From the NCBI GenBank assembly GCA_035633755.1, contig DASQEH010000054.1:1-64000 (forward strand): 64,000 nucleotides of DNA, written 5' to 3'. The position numbers and the translations under genes were made by a program. Of the stretch, positions 34,665 through 43,082 are shown piece after piece. Under the pieces are notes generated by a model. The model did not search any database. It saw only the letters and a list, made by a program, of their open reading frames with translations, and was not told the origin of the DNA. Each line of letters starts with the position of its first letter. Position 1 is the first letter of the stretch. The DNA is from DASQEH01 sp035633755. Its GTDB lineage: Bacteria > Actinomycetota > Actinomycetes > Propionibacteriales > Nocardioidaceae.

Positions 34665-35791
34665 CCACCTCGTCAGTGGAGGCAGTGGCTCCCCGGTACT
34701 TCGGGGGTGCCCTCAGTGATGTGTTGTCCTCAGCCCTCGCTGCGGCAGGGGCGTCCGAATGGGTCAACTCGTTCGCCATCCCTCCAGCAAGCTCCTACGT
34801 CGTCTTCCTCGTCGACGGCCTCGGCTGGAACCAGCTCCTCGCCCATCCCGAGGAAGCCCCCTACCTGACCACGCTCGCCGTGGGGTGCGAGCCCATCACC
34901 TGCGGAGTTCCGTCCACGACGGCGACCAGCTTGACCAGCCTCGGTACGGGCCTTCCGCCGGGCGCTCACGGAATGGTCGGATTCACCAGTCGCATCCCAG
35001 GCACGAATCGCCTGCTGGATGCGCTGCGCTGGGACTGCGACGTCGATCCGCGTGAGTGGCAGCGGCATGACACCGTCTTCGCCCGAGCAGCGGCTCAAGG
35101 CATCTCAGCGACCATCGTCAGCAAGCGGATGTTCGAAGGGTCCGGGCTCACGCTGGCAAGCCAGCGAGGTGGCCGATTCGTCGGCGCTGATTCTGTCGGT
35201 GAACGCATCTCTGCAGTCGTGCAGGCGTGCGGGGAGCGGGGCTCGCTGACCTATGTCTACGAGGGAGAGCTGGACTCCACCGGCCACCGCAGCGGATCGC
35301 GCTCCTGGGCCTGGGACCATCAGCTCGCCATGGTGGACTCGTTCGCACTGCGCCTAAGGGAAGCCCTCCCCGAGCATGTCGGCCTTGCCATCACGGCAGA
35401 CCACGGCATGGTCGACATCTCCCCGGAGGGAAGGCTCGACATCGATGAGCATCCCGAACTGCTGGACGGCGTGTCGCTCTTCGGCGGGGAGGCGCGATTC
35501 CGTCACCTCTACTGTGACGCGGGCGCGGTCCCTGACGTGGTGGCCGGCTGGCGGTCACAGATGGGCGCGAACGCGTGGGTGGTGTCGCGCGATGAGGCCG
35601 TTGACGAAGGCTGGTTCGGCGGTGTCGACCTGCAGGTACGTCCGCGCCTCGGCGACGTGATGGTGGCCAGTCGCGGCGACGTCGCCGTCGTCTCGACCAG
35701 CCGGTTCCCCCACGAGGCGCGGCTCATCGGTCTGCACGGCTCTTTGAGCTCGGACGAGATGCTGGTGCCGCTGCTGGTCGATCCGACCTGA
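34661..35791 (+). CDS. Alkaline phosphatase-superfamily phosphodiesterase (nucleotide pyrophosphatase type)
   Basis: 376 aa from TTG 34661, which overlaps the previous stop; GTG 34676 is an alternative giving 371 aa. The alkaline phosphatase superfamily fold is seen in VVFLVDGLGWNQL (metal-binding Asp near residue 52), the nucleophile Thr in GVPSTTATSLTSLGTG, VYEGELDSTGH (metal-binding Asp and His) and ITADHGMVDI. These match PF01663 nucleotide pyrophosphatase/phosphodiesterases. There is no signal peptide, so it is cytoplasmic. Substrate is unknown. The coupling to DUF5998 is conserved in actinobacteria as far as I know. Confidence 0.85.
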   Translation: MTTSSVEAVAPRYFGGALSDVLSSALAAAGASEWVNSFAIPPASSYVVFLVDGLGWNQLLAHPEEAPYLTTLAVGCEPITCGVPSTTATSLTSLGTGLPPGAHGMVGFTSRIPGTNRLLDALRWDCDVDPREWQRHDTVFARAAAQGISATIVSKRMFEGSGLTLASQRGGRFVGADSVGERISAVVQACGERGSLTYVYEGELDSTGHRSGSRSWAWDHQLAMVDSFALRLREALPEHVGLAITADHGMVDISPEGRLDIDEHPELLDGVSLFGGEARFRHLYCDAGAVPDVVAGWRSQMGANAWVVSRDEAVDEGWFGGVDLQVRPRLGDVMVASRGDVAVVSTSRFPHEARLIGLHGSLSSDEMLVPLLVDPT

Positions 35792-35873
35792 GGCTCGGCT
35801 CGAGCGACGAGTCAGCCCGCAGCGGTCGTGGCTGTGGCCGTGGCTGCGCGACGATTCGGGGAGGCTGCGGTGG

Positions 35874-36962
35874 TCATTCGCCGCCTTTGCCGAACATGAT
35901 CTCGTCCCAGCTCGGCACGCTCGCCCGCCTCGATGAACGCCGCCGTCGCTCCGAGGCTGGCTCGACGACTGACTCCGTCGGGACCTCCGGCGTTGCGGCA
36001 GGGTGAAGCCTGCCCTCGTTGATGACGTGGGCCTCCGTCGGGGACTGGTCGTCCCGGACCTCCGAACGGACAGCGGGCTCGTCGTCCGCCGCAGCTGGTA
36101 CGTCGGACGAGTCCGCCACCGCCGCAGGCTCACGGGCCTCCTCGGGAGAAGCTGCAGGAGCGAAGTCCGGCTGACTGGCAGCAGGAACGGACGTGGCCGT
36201 GCCTCGCACCTCGAGCGGGGCCTCCTGTGGCTCGCTGACGGCTCTGACGACTGCCGTCAGGTCGTCAGTCTCGTCCTCGTCGGCGAAGTCGTCAGACAGA
36301 CTGAGCAGGTCGTCGTCATCGCGGACAGCGGACAGGCGACGCTCGCTGTCGCGACCACCCTCGCGCGGCTGAGGCCCCTTGCGCGTCGACTGCTTCTCTC
36401 CGGTGAGCCATTTGGCTTCGTCGTCGTCAGCGAGGGAGTAGCGCCCCACCATGTCGAAGACGAATTCGGCAGCACGCTCTCGCTCGCCGGAGTGGTACGT
36501 GGTGCGGACCGTCCAGCGGCCGTCGTCGCGCCGCCACGCGTCCCATGCCGCAGCGCTCGGCTCGATGTTGCGCGAGCGCAGCCGGTCGCCGACGACAGCG
36601 TCGAGCGTCCGAGCCGGACCGTCGGTGTTCTTGCGACGAACATGGTGGCGGCGTGCCAAGTCAGCGACATGGCGTCGTTCGGCCAGCACAGGAACGCAGT
36701 ACGACATGATTCTGTCCACCGACACCTGAGCGGCCGCGGCTACCGCCTCCGGCGAGTCACCCGCCCGGATCCGGGCTTGGATGTCACGCGGTCTGAGGGC
36801 GCTGTCCATGTCGATCTCCAACTGGCCGAGTCGGGCGCGGTCGCCGCGAAGCGCCGCGCGAAGCCGTTCGTCCGCGGAGACGGCGTACTGCGTGCCCGAC
36901 TCGTCGACGAGAACGATCTGCCGACCGTCAGCGTCCAGCCCCACAAGTTCGAGCTTTCGCAT
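35874..36962 (-). CDS. sepH: Septation protein SepH (DUF3071)
   Basis: 362 aa from ATG 36962, preceded by GGAGGG; the frame is open to 37445 but that part is antisense to hemH. Residues 1-about 170 form the conserved domain (MRKLELVGLDADGRQIVLVDESG, then ALRPRDIQARIRAGDSPEAVAAAA with a helix-turn-helix, and DAWRRDDGRWTV). The rest is acidic and disordered, ending in a conserved PSWDEIMFGKGG. SepH binds FtsZ and promotes ring assembly during division in Streptomyces and mycobacteria. It is divergent from hemH, as in Streptomyces. The match of both the DUF3071 start and the terminal FG-type motif makes the call firm. Confidence 0.9.
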   Translation of the reverse strand: MRKLELVGLDADGRQIVLVDESGTQYAVSADERLRAALRGDRARLGQLEIDMDSALRPRDIQARIRAGDSPEAVAAAAQVSVDRIMSYCVPVLAERRHVADLARRHHVRRKNTDGPARTLDAVVGDRLRSRNIEPSAAAWDAWRRDDGRWTVRTTYHSGERERAAEFVFDMVGRYSLADDDEAKWLTGEKQSTRKGPQPREGGRDSERRLSAVRDDDDLLSLSDDFADEDETDDLTAVVRAVSEPQEAPLEVRGTATSVPAASQPDFAPAASPEEAREPAAVADSSDVPAAADDEPAVRSEVRDDQSPTEAHVINEGRLHPAATPEVPTESVVEPASERRRRSSRRASVPSWDEIMFGKGGE

Positions 36963-37142
36963 CCGCCCTCCGCACTGTCTGCCTCGAGGCTGCCTCAATG
37001 TCGCGAGAGGTGTGGACCGATCATAGTCAGCGCGGTTCTCCGCTGATGCGTCGACAGTGCCACAGCCGCTTACGGGGTGCCGCCCACGCCCGGTCCCGAC
37101 ACCGAACGGCGACCGCTCGGTGCGAGGTGGCAGGATCGATGC

Positions 37143-38243
37143 ATGTCCGATCTGGAGCAAACCGGTCCGTACGACGCCCTGCTCGTGGTGTCGTTCGGGG
37201 GCCCGGAGAACGTCGACGACGTGCGCCCCTTTCTCGAGAACGTCACGCGTGGACGCGGTGTGCCCCCCGAGCGCCTGGACGAGGTCGCGAAGCACTATCT
37301 CGACGTGGGAGGGCGCAGTCCCATCAATGACCAGTGCCGGGAGTTCATTGCAGCCGTCCGCCAGGATCTGGATGCCCACGGCGTGGGACTGCCGGTGTAC
37401 TGGGGCAACCGCAACTGGCATCCGTTCCTCGGCGAGACAGTGCAACAGATGGCGGCCGACGGCATCACCCGTGCGGCCGTGTTCGTGACCAGCGCCTATG
37501 CCTCGTACTCAGGCTGCCGTCAGTACCGCGAGAACCTGTTCGACGCCGTCGACGGGGTTGAGCGGTCACCCCGCCTGGACAAGCTACGTCACTACTTCAA
37601 CCACCCCGGTTTCATCGAGGCATTCGCCGACTCCACCTGCGCGGCCCTCGATCTGTTGCCCGACGAGTCGCGAGACGCGGCACGTCTGGTGTTCGTGACG
37701 CACTCCATCCCGACGGCCATGGCCGAAACGTCCGGACCGAGCGGGGGTGCCTACGTGGACCAGCATCGGTCCGTCGCCGACCTGGTCGCCGGCGAGGTGG
37801 CACGCCGCCGTGGGACGCCCCACCCGTGGGAGCTGGCCTTCTGCAGCCGTTCCGGACCGCCTCATGTGCCCTGGTTGGAGCCCGATGTGAACGACCATCT
37901 CGAGACCCTCGCTGGTGCGAGCACACCATCGGTCGTGGTGGTTCCCATCGGTTTCGTCTCCGACCACATGGAGGTCGTCTATGACCTCGACACAGAAGCG
38001 GCGGCCACGGCGGACAAGCTAGGCATCGACTTCGCCCGCGCGGCGGCGCCCGGCTCCCACCCCGCCTTCGTCGCGACGGTGCGCGACCTGCTCGTCGAGC
38101 GGGCGGCCGCAGAGGCCAGTGGCGGTGACTCCGTCACCCGGTCGGCCCTCGGTGACCACGGCGCGACCTGGGACTCCTGCCTCACGATGTGCTGCCCGAA
38201 CCCCCGCGAGCGACGTGGCGCGCTCTGCGAGGTGGCTGCGTGA
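37143..38243 (+). CDS. hemH: Coproporphyrin ferrochelatase with iron-sulfur cluster ligands
   Basis: 366 aa from ATG 37143; the frame is open to 37077. LLVVSFGGPE at the N-terminus, VYWGNRNWHPF and VFVTHSIPTAM (active-site His) are typical. Actinobacteria make heme by the coproporphyrin route, so the substrate is probably iron plus coproporphyrin III, and the enzyme corresponds to CpfC. Cys125 in YSGCRQY with Cys346, Cys350 and Cys351 in DSCLTMCCPNP match the [2Fe-2S] ligands seen in the mycobacterial enzyme. CAGGAT ends 7 bases before the start and may be a -10. It is coupled to the next gene by a GTGA overlap. Confidence 0.93.
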   Translation: MSDLEQTGPYDALLVVSFGGPENVDDVRPFLENVTRGRGVPPERLDEVAKHYLDVGGRSPINDQCREFIAAVRQDLDAHGVGLPVYWGNRNWHPFLGETVQQMAADGITRAAVFVTSAYASYSGCRQYRENLFDAVDGVERSPRLDKLRHYFNHPGFIEAFADSTCAALDLLPDESRDAARLVFVTHSIPTAMAETSGPSGGAYVDQHRSVADLVAGEVARRRGTPHPWELAFCSRSGPPHVPWLEPDVNDHLETLAGASTPSVVVVPIGFVSDHMEVVYDLDTEAAATADKLGIDFARAAAPGSHPAFVATVRDLLVERAAAEASGGDSVTRSALGDHGATWDSCLTMCCPNPRERRGALCEVAA

Positions 38244-39070
38244 GCGCCGCGACGGATCTGCTGCTGCTCGCCGAAGCCACCGCACGCGAAGCTGGCTTGC
38301 TGCTCGTCGAGGGTCAGCGTGGCGGCGTCGAGGTTGCGCAGACCAAGTCCAGCCCGACGGACGTGGTGACGGCTGTCGACCTCGCGTCGGAGCAGCTCAT
38401 TCGCGAGCGCATCTTTGCGGCTCGCCCCGACGACGGCTTCGTCGGTGAGGAGGACGACGACGTCGAGGGCAGTACCGGTGTGACCTGGATCGCCGACCCC
38501 ATCGACGGCACGGTGAACTACCTGTACGGCATCGAGGAGTTCGCGGTGTCCATCGCCGCGACATTCGAGGGCACCGTCGTTGCCGGCGTGGTGCACAACC
38601 CGATGACCGACGAGACCTTCACCGCCGCTCTCGGAGAGGGCGCCCGGCTGAACGGTCGAGTGATCACCGTCGGCTCGACCATCGAGATGAGCCATGCGTT
38701 GGTGGGCACCGGGTTCAGCTACGTCGCCGAGGTCCGGGCCGCCCAGTCGGTGGAGTTCTCCCGCCTGCTGCCACGGATACGAGACATCCGCAGAGCGGGT
38801 GCTGCCGCCCTCGACTTGTGCTCGGTGGCGTGCGGGCGCTTCGACGCCTACGTCGAACGCGGACTTCAACCGTGGGACTACGCCGCCGGGAGACTCATCG
38901 TGACGGAGGCAGGTGGCAGGGTTGAGGGCCTGCATGGCAGTGAGGCCGGCGAGCTGATCGTTACGGCAGCGTCCGCGTCGTTGTACGACGCCTTCCATGA
39001 CGCGCTCATCGCGGCCGGGTACGGCGACTGGCCACTGCCGGACTGGCCGCCCCGACGCACGCCACGCTAG
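38240..39070 (+). CDS. Inositol monophosphatase family protein
   Basis: 276 aa from GTG 38240, overlapping the hemH stop by 4 bases. The metal-binding signatures are intact: GFVGEED (E in the first motif), WIADPIDGTVNY and WDYAAGRLIVTEAGG. Such enzymes dephosphorylate myo-inositol-1-phosphate or similar sugar phosphates; inositol is a precursor of phosphatidylinositol and mycothiol here. The mycobacterial SuhB (Rv2701c) sits in the same neighbourhood. Histidinol-phosphate or FBPase activity is a possible alternative within the family. Translational coupling to hemH suggests co-expression without an obvious pathway link. Confidence 0.88.
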   Translation: MSAATDLLLLAEATAREAGLLLVEGQRGGVEVAQTKSSPTDVVTAVDLASEQLIRERIFAARPDDGFVGEEDDDVEGSTGVTWIADPIDGTVNYLYGIEEFAVSIAATFEGTVVAGVVHNPMTDETFTAALGEGARLNGRVITVGSTIEMSHALVGTGFSYVAEVRAAQSVEFSRLLPRIRDIRRAGAAALDLCSVACGRFDAYVERGLQPWDYAAGRLIVTEAGGRVEGLHGSEAGELIVTAASASLYDAFHDALIAAGYGDWPLPDWPPRRTPR

Positions 39071-39379
39071 GCCACTCTGCATCCGCAGCCTCCAGCTGGA
39101 GCCGCCCTGGTCCCGCTACGAGCCGTCATGACCGGCTGGCGAAGCCGCCCGCGTTCCGCCATGGACGGCGCCGTCATGATCGGCCGGCGGAGGCGTCCTG
39201 ATCCTGCTCACTGACGGCACGAGGGACCCGTCCCTATGCATCGGGCCGAGGGGATGGCGCGGCAGAGAAAAATAGGGCACAATCTCGCCGCCGGTGTGGG
39301 CACAAAACGCGGCCTCGTGGCGTTACACTGCCACGCCCACGAGGGCGCCACGGATCACGACAACTGAGCGGACGCTGAG
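39071..39379 (+). other. 309-base intergenic region with a degenerate direct repeat and promoter
   Basis: No gene is supported. GCCGTCATGA-type repeat units start at 39122 and 39170 (26 bases, 48-base period, about 80 percent alike). An AT-richer stretch (AGAAAAATAGGG near 39265) precedes a TTACACT at 39323-39329, a good -10 for DUF4193 with a leader of about 45 bases. Confidence 0.45.
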
Positions 39380-39679
39380 ATGGCTACAGATTACGACGCA
39401 CCACGCAAGACCGAAGAAGAGCTCAACGAGGACTCGATAGAAGAGCTGAAGGCGCGTCGGCACGACAAGAACTCAGGCAAGGTCGACGAAGACGAGGTCG
39501 AGGCGGCCGAGGCCTTCGAGCTGCCCGGAGCTGACCTGTCGCACGAAGAGCTGACGGTCCAGGTGCTGCCCCGCCAGTCCGACGAGTTCACGTGTTCCAG
39601 CTGTTTCCTGGTCCATCACCGCAGCCAGCTCGCCAGTGACAAGAACGGTCAGCTGCTCTGCTCAGACTGCGCCGCCTGA
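39380..39679 (+). CDS. DUF4193 family protein
   Basis: 99 aa, complete. The N-terminal half is acidic and probably disordered (EEELNEDSIEELKARR), and the C-terminal half has two CxxC motifs (CSSC and CSDC), giving a small zinc ribbon. The family is restricted to actinobacteria and is strongly expressed where studied. Mycobacterial Rv2699c is the counterpart to my knowledge. It may bind RNA polymerase or nucleic acid, but no function is established. It is preceded by a good -10 at 39323. Confidence 0.9.
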   Translation: MATDYDAPRKTEEELNEDSIEELKARRHDKNSGKVDEDEVEAAEAFELPGADLSHEELTVQVLPRQSDEFTCSSCFLVHHRSQLASDKNGQLLCSDCAA

Positions 39680-39712
39680 CCCTTCTGATACTTCCGCGAC
39701 GCGGCCGCGTGA

Positions 39713-39728
39713 TCCACCTCTAGGTGGA
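39713..39728. terminator. Possible bidirectional terminator between two convergent genes
   Basis: TCCACCT and AGGTGGA form a perfect 7-base stem around a CT loop between the DUF4193 stop (39679) and the DUF4235 stop (39742). No long T-run is seen on either side. Confidence 0.35.
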
Positions 39729-39741
39729 CGGACCTGCGTCC

Positions 39742-40113
39742 CTACTTGGCGGCTGACTTCTTGAGCGCTCGCTTGTCCGCCTCGCTCGCCCCCGACATAC
39801 CGGGGGGCACACTGCCGAACGACCGGATCCAGTACTGGGCAGCCCGGCGGGTGGCATAGGTACGGGCCAGTCCGAGGGCCATTCCGCTGATCGCCGCCCA
39901 CACCAACGCCTCCTTGCCGGCGATGTCAGGGTTCTCCGGGTCCGTCGGCGGCTTGTGTCCGGTGGCCGTGCGCCAGGTCGCGTCCAACGCCTTCATCGCT
40001 GCCATGCCGCTGACCAAGCCGATGCTGCGACCGATGAGCTTCCAGGTACGCCGGCCCTTGTCAGCCTGCTTCTTGGCGGCCTTCTCCTCGGCTGACATCG
40101 TCTTCTTGGCCAC
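39742..40113 (-). CDS. DUF4235 membrane protein
   Basis: 123 aa. The N-terminus is Lys/Glu-rich (SAEEKAAKKQADKGRR), followed by an amphipathic or weakly hydrophobic stretch (IGRSIGLVSGMAAMKALDATWRTATG) and a second one near EALVWAAISGMALGLARTYATRRAAQ, matching DUF4235. Two membrane segments are likely. The terminal tail is Lys/Ala-rich. Function is unknown. A GAGGGAG-type ribosome site precedes ATG 40113. Confidence 0.82.
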   Translation of the reverse strand: MAKKTMSAEEKAAKKQADKGRRTWKLIGRSIGLVSGMAAMKALDATWRTATGHKPPTDPENPDIAGKEALVWAAISGMALGLARTYATRRAAQYWIRSFGSVPPGMSGASEADKRALKKSAAK

Positions 40114-40195
40114 GGAGGCTCCCTCTCTGCTGCGTACACGACCTGCTCCGGTCGGTTCCGGAGGCCAAGCGTAGGCCGCCGGTCTGGTCGGTGGC

Positions 40196-40657
40196 CTAGT
40201 CTTGCATGCTGCGCGGACGCAGGTGCAGCGCCAGATCCTTCGGGCGCCGGGTCGAGATCACCCAGTACGGCGTCGGGTCGCGCACGTCATCGACGTCCAC
40301 CCTTACCGCCTCGCGGCAGTAGCTGCGGATGAGCAGATGGGCTCGCGCGTCGGCCTTCACCCCGAGCTGCTCGCGCAGCCGGCGGGCGTCCAACACCTCG
40401 GCGGCCCCGACATAAGGCCATGGCAGCACGGCCTTCCCCGCATGCAGCCCGACGTCATCGGTGGAGATCCGGACCGCGCCGTACCGGAACAGGCCTCCGC
40501 CGACGACAGCCGCAGTGACGGCGGCCGCAATGAGCGCGACCTCCGAGGGGGCTGCCACAAAGAACGCCCACCACACGGATACGACCATCCCGGCGGCCAT
40601 GGCCCACCACGACACCGGGGGACGCAACACCTCGACGTACGACTGCGGCTGCTGCAC
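40196..40657 (-). CDS. DUF3093 membrane protein
   Basis: 153 aa from GTG 40657 (GTG 40663 is equally possible, 155 aa; the longer frame is antisense to dut and rejected). Two membrane helices (residues about 17-36 and 41-61) precede a soluble domain of about 90 residues with LPWPYVGAAEVLDARRLREQLG and YWVISTRRPKDLALHL, typical of DUF3093. It is divergent from dut and corresponds to Rv2698 in mycobacteria. Function is unknown. GGCAGG eight bases before 40657 serves as a weak ribosome site. Confidence 0.82.
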   Translation of the reverse strand: MQQPQSYVEVLRPPVSWWAMAAGMVVSVWWAFFVAAPSEVALIAAAVTAAVVGGGLFRYGAVRISTDDVGLHAGKAVLPWPYVGAAEVLDARRLREQLGVKADARAHLLIRSYCREAVRVDVDDVRDPTPYWVISTRRPKDLALHLRPRSMQD

Positions 40658-40746
40658 GGGCACAGCCTGCCACGCGGCGCCCGAGTAGGGTGTTGCGACG
40701 TGACGAGGACGAGGGCGGCGGCCGTGGCGAGGGGTAGGAGGCGGTG

Positions 40747-41220
40747 ATGGTTGAGGTGCTGATCCGGCGGACGAGTGCGGACGCTGTGGTGCCCGCGTAC
40801 GCGCACCCCGGGGACGCCGGCGCAGACCTGATCTGCACCACGGACGTGACCTTGGCTCCGGGCGAGAGGGCATTGGTACCTACCGGGATCAGCATCGCCC
40901 TGCCGCCCGGGTTCGTCGCCCTGATTCATCCGCGATCAGGGCTGGCGGCGTCACACGGCCTGTCCATCGTGAACGCCCCCGGAACAGTCGACGCCGGTTA
41001 CCGCGGCGAGATCAAGGTGCTGCTGGTCAACCTGGACCCGCGGGAGCCTGTCACCCTGCGCCCCGGAGACCGCATCGCCCAGCTGGTGCTGCAACGCGTG
41101 GAACAGGCTCGCTTCGTCGAGGTCGACCGGCTCCCGGGGTCCGACCGCGGTACCGGAGGGTACGGGTCGACGGGCGGATACGTCGGATCAGCGCCGCAGC
41201 CGCAGGAGAATGCCTCGTGA
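40747..41220 (+). CDS. dut: Deoxyuridine 5'-triphosphate nucleotidohydrolase
   Basis: 157 aa from ATG 40747, with AGGAGG at 40736-40741 (GTG 40744 lies in the same frame). All five trimeric dUTPase motifs are present: HPGDAGADL, PRSGLA, NAPGTVDAGYRGEI, PGDRIAQLV and GTGGYGSTGG, the last closing the active site. It hydrolyses dUTP to dUMP, keeping uracil out of DNA and feeding dTMP synthesis. The gene is coupled to the following DUF3710 gene by a GTGA overlap, a conserved pair (Rv2697c-Rv2696c in mycobacteria). Confidence 0.95.
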   Translation: MVEVLIRRTSADAVVPAYAHPGDAGADLICTTDVTLAPGERALVPTGISIALPPGFVALIHPRSGLAASHGLSIVNAPGTVDAGYRGEIKVLLVNLDPREPVTLRPGDRIAQLVLQRVEQARFVEVDRLPGSDRGTGGYGSTGGYVGSAPQPQENAS

Positions 41221-41891
41221 TCTTTGGTCGACGCAAGAGCAGTGACCCACAGCCCAATGACGAGGCTTCGGGCAGCGACGACGCTGTCTCGCAGGGGCCA
41301 CCTGGCCGTCCTCGCGGTCCCTGGGACAGGGCCGAGACGACAGCGGACACCGACGGCGAGGGGTACCTCGATCTCGGCGGCCTGATCGTGCGGGGTGGTC
41401 CTGACGTGGAGGTCCGGCTCCAGGTGGACGAGCCGACGTCGGCCGTCCTGGCTGTCCTTCTGGCCGGTCGGGAGTCCGGACTGGAGCTGCGCGCCTTCGC
41501 CGCGCCCCGGTCGAACGGCATCTGGGAAGACGTGCGGCATGCCATCGCTGCGGAGGCCGCTCAGCGCGGCGGCACGTCGTCGGAGCTTGATGGTGAGTAC
41601 GGGACCGAGCTCCAGGTTGTCGTCCCTGTGCAGCTGCCGGACGGGCGGACCGGCTCGCAGGTCAGCCGGATCGTGGGAGTTGAAGGTCCTCGCTGGCTGT
41701 TGCGAGGCACGTTCCTGGGCAAGAGCGCCGAGGAGCCCGACCCCGACGGGGCGATCGAGTCCGCCTTCCGTGACGTGATCGTGGTTCGTGGAGACGGACC
41801 TATGAGTCCCCGCGAGCTGATCTCGCTGCGCATGCCGCAGCAGGCCCAGGTCATGCTGCCTCCGGAACCCGGCGCAGAACCCGGCAATTGA
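41217..41891 (+). CDS. DUF3710 family protein
   Basis: 224 aa, GTG start overlapping the dut stop. The N-terminal 45 residues are low-complexity and acidic (FGRRKSSDPQPNDEASGSDD). The folded part has the DUF3710 blocks YLDLGGLIV, LELRAFAAPRSNGIWEDVRHAIAAEA and GVEGPRWLLRGTFLG. Function is unknown, but translational coupling to dut in distant actinobacteria suggests a link to nucleotide pools or genome integrity. It probably shares a transcript with the OB-fold gene that starts 46 bases later, although TACGCT just before that start may also be a promoter. Confidence 0.85.
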   Translation: MIFGRRKSSDPQPNDEASGSDDAVSQGPPGRPRGPWDRAETTADTDGEGYLDLGGLIVRGGPDVEVRLQVDEPTSAVLAVLLAGRESGLELRAFAAPRSNGIWEDVRHAIAAEAAQRGGTSSELDGEYGTELQVVVPVQLPDGRTGSQVSRIVGVEGPRWLLRGTFLGKSAEEPDPDGAIESAFRDVIVVRGDGPMSPRELISLRMPQQAQVMLPPEPGAEPGN

Positions 41892-41936
41892 CCCGTCCCC
41901 CTCCCGGCCTCAGAGGTGCCGGTTACGCTGGAACGC

Positions 41937-42302
41937 ATGAGCAGTGGAAGCCGGCTGAGCCGTGCCCTGAAACGGTTGTCGGCGTCGGCGGACCAGCTTC
42001 AGGCCGACGAGCTTCAGGCGCGCAGTGGATCTGTGGGATGCCAGCAGATCCACAACTTGTCTGATCGCGAGGTCGTGACGGTCTTCGGGCACTTGAAGAC
42101 CGTCTCGCTGGCTCCGCGAGCCGGCACCCCGACGCTCGAGGCGTCGCTGTACGACGGTTCGGGGTCCGTCACGCTTGTCTGGCTGGGCCGTCGCCAGATC
42201 CTCGGTATCAAACCGGGTGTCAGCCTCATCGCCTCGGGCAGGGTGTCGTGCCAGGACGGTCGGCGCATCATGTTCAACCCTCGATACGAGCTCCAGGTCT
42301 GA
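41937..42302 (+). CDS. OB-fold nucleic-acid-binding protein
   Basis: 121 aa from ATG 41937 (GTG/ATG upstream are unsupported). A TACGCT hexamer ends 8 bases before it. The middle holds an OB fold of the tRNA_anti/RecG-wedge kind: REVVTVFGHLKTVSLAPR, LEASLYDGSGSVTLVWLG, LIASGRVSCQDGRRIMFNPRYEL. The mycobacterial counterpart is Rv2694c. Its ligand is unknown, but single-stranded nucleic acid is plausible. The gene is followed after 4 bases by the DUF3159 gene, so the two are co-transcribed. Confidence 0.83.
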   Translation: MSSGSRLSRALKRLSASADQLQADELQARSGSVGCQQIHNLSDREVVTVFGHLKTVSLAPRAGTPTLEASLYDGSGSVTLVWLGRRQILGIKPGVSLIASGRVSCQDGRRIMFNPRYELQV

Positions 42303-42306
42303 CGAG

Positions 42307-43011
42307 GTGACCGAGGCGAGCCCGGCGGCGTCCGGCCTCCCGTCGCCGGTGCCCGTACCGGCCCCGACCACGGTCGAAGCCCTGGTCCGATCGTCGTTGT
42401 CGAAGGCGCTGGGGGGTAAGCGAGGGATGCTCGAAGGGGCCATTCCTACGCTCGGCTTCACCGTGACCTGGATCACCACGCACAACCTCCGGTTGGCGCT
42501 GGCGATATCAGTGACGCTCGCAGTGTCGCTGCTCGTCACTCGTTTGGTGCAGCGGTCCACGGTTCAGTTCGTCGTCAACTCGCTCATCGGCATCGCCATC
42601 GCCGCGGTGTTCGCTCTGCGCTCTGGTCGTGCCGAGGACGCGTTCTTGCCTGGCCTCATCTACAACGGGGTGTACGCCGTCATTCTGATCGGCTCGGTGC
42701 TCGTCCGCTGGCCCCTCGTGGGATTCATGATCGGGAGCGTCACGGGGGAGCCCACGCAGTGGCACAGCGACCGCAAGCTGGTGAGCCTGTGCTCGCGACT
42801 GACGCTGCTTCTGGCCGCTCCGTGCGTGCTCCGCGTCCTGGTCCAGTACCCGCTCTGGGCAACCTCCGAGGCCGGGTGGCTTGGCGTGGCCAAGCTGGCC
42901 ATGGGATGGCCGTTGCAGATCGCAGCCTTGGCGTCGATGGCCTGGCTGCTCAGCCGTGATGACATGCCCGTCCAGGTCACCCCGCGATCGGACGTCGTCC
43001 GCGACGGCTGA
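42307..43011 (+). CDS. DUF3159 membrane protein
   Basis: 234 aa from GTG 42307; the frame is open to 42175 within the OB-fold gene, but the DUF begins here. After a Pro/Ala-rich 20-residue start come five or six membrane helices, with FTVTWITTHNLRLALAISVTLAVSLLVTRLVQ, VVNSLIGIAIAAVFALRSG and WPLVGFMIGSVTGEP typical of DUF3159. It lies 4 bases after the OB-fold gene, an arrangement kept in mycobacteria (Rv2694c-Rv2693c). Function is unknown. It is convergent with the RCK gene ceoC. Confidence 0.85.
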   Translation: MTEASPAASGLPSPVPVPAPTTVEALVRSSLSKALGGKRGMLEGAIPTLGFTVTWITTHNLRLALAISVTLAVSLLVTRLVQRSTVQFVVNSLIGIAIAAVFALRSGRAEDAFLPGLIYNGVYAVILIGSVLVRWPLVGFMIGSVTGEPTQWHSDRKLVSLCSRLTLLLAAPCVLRVLVQYPLWATSEAGWLGVAKLAMGWPLQIAALASMAWLLSRDDMPVQVTPRSDVVRDG

Positions 43012-43082
43012 CCAGCACCATCGACCCACCGACCTGGGCCGGGGGCACCTATCTGCGCCGCGGACACGAGGACTCGGCAGCG

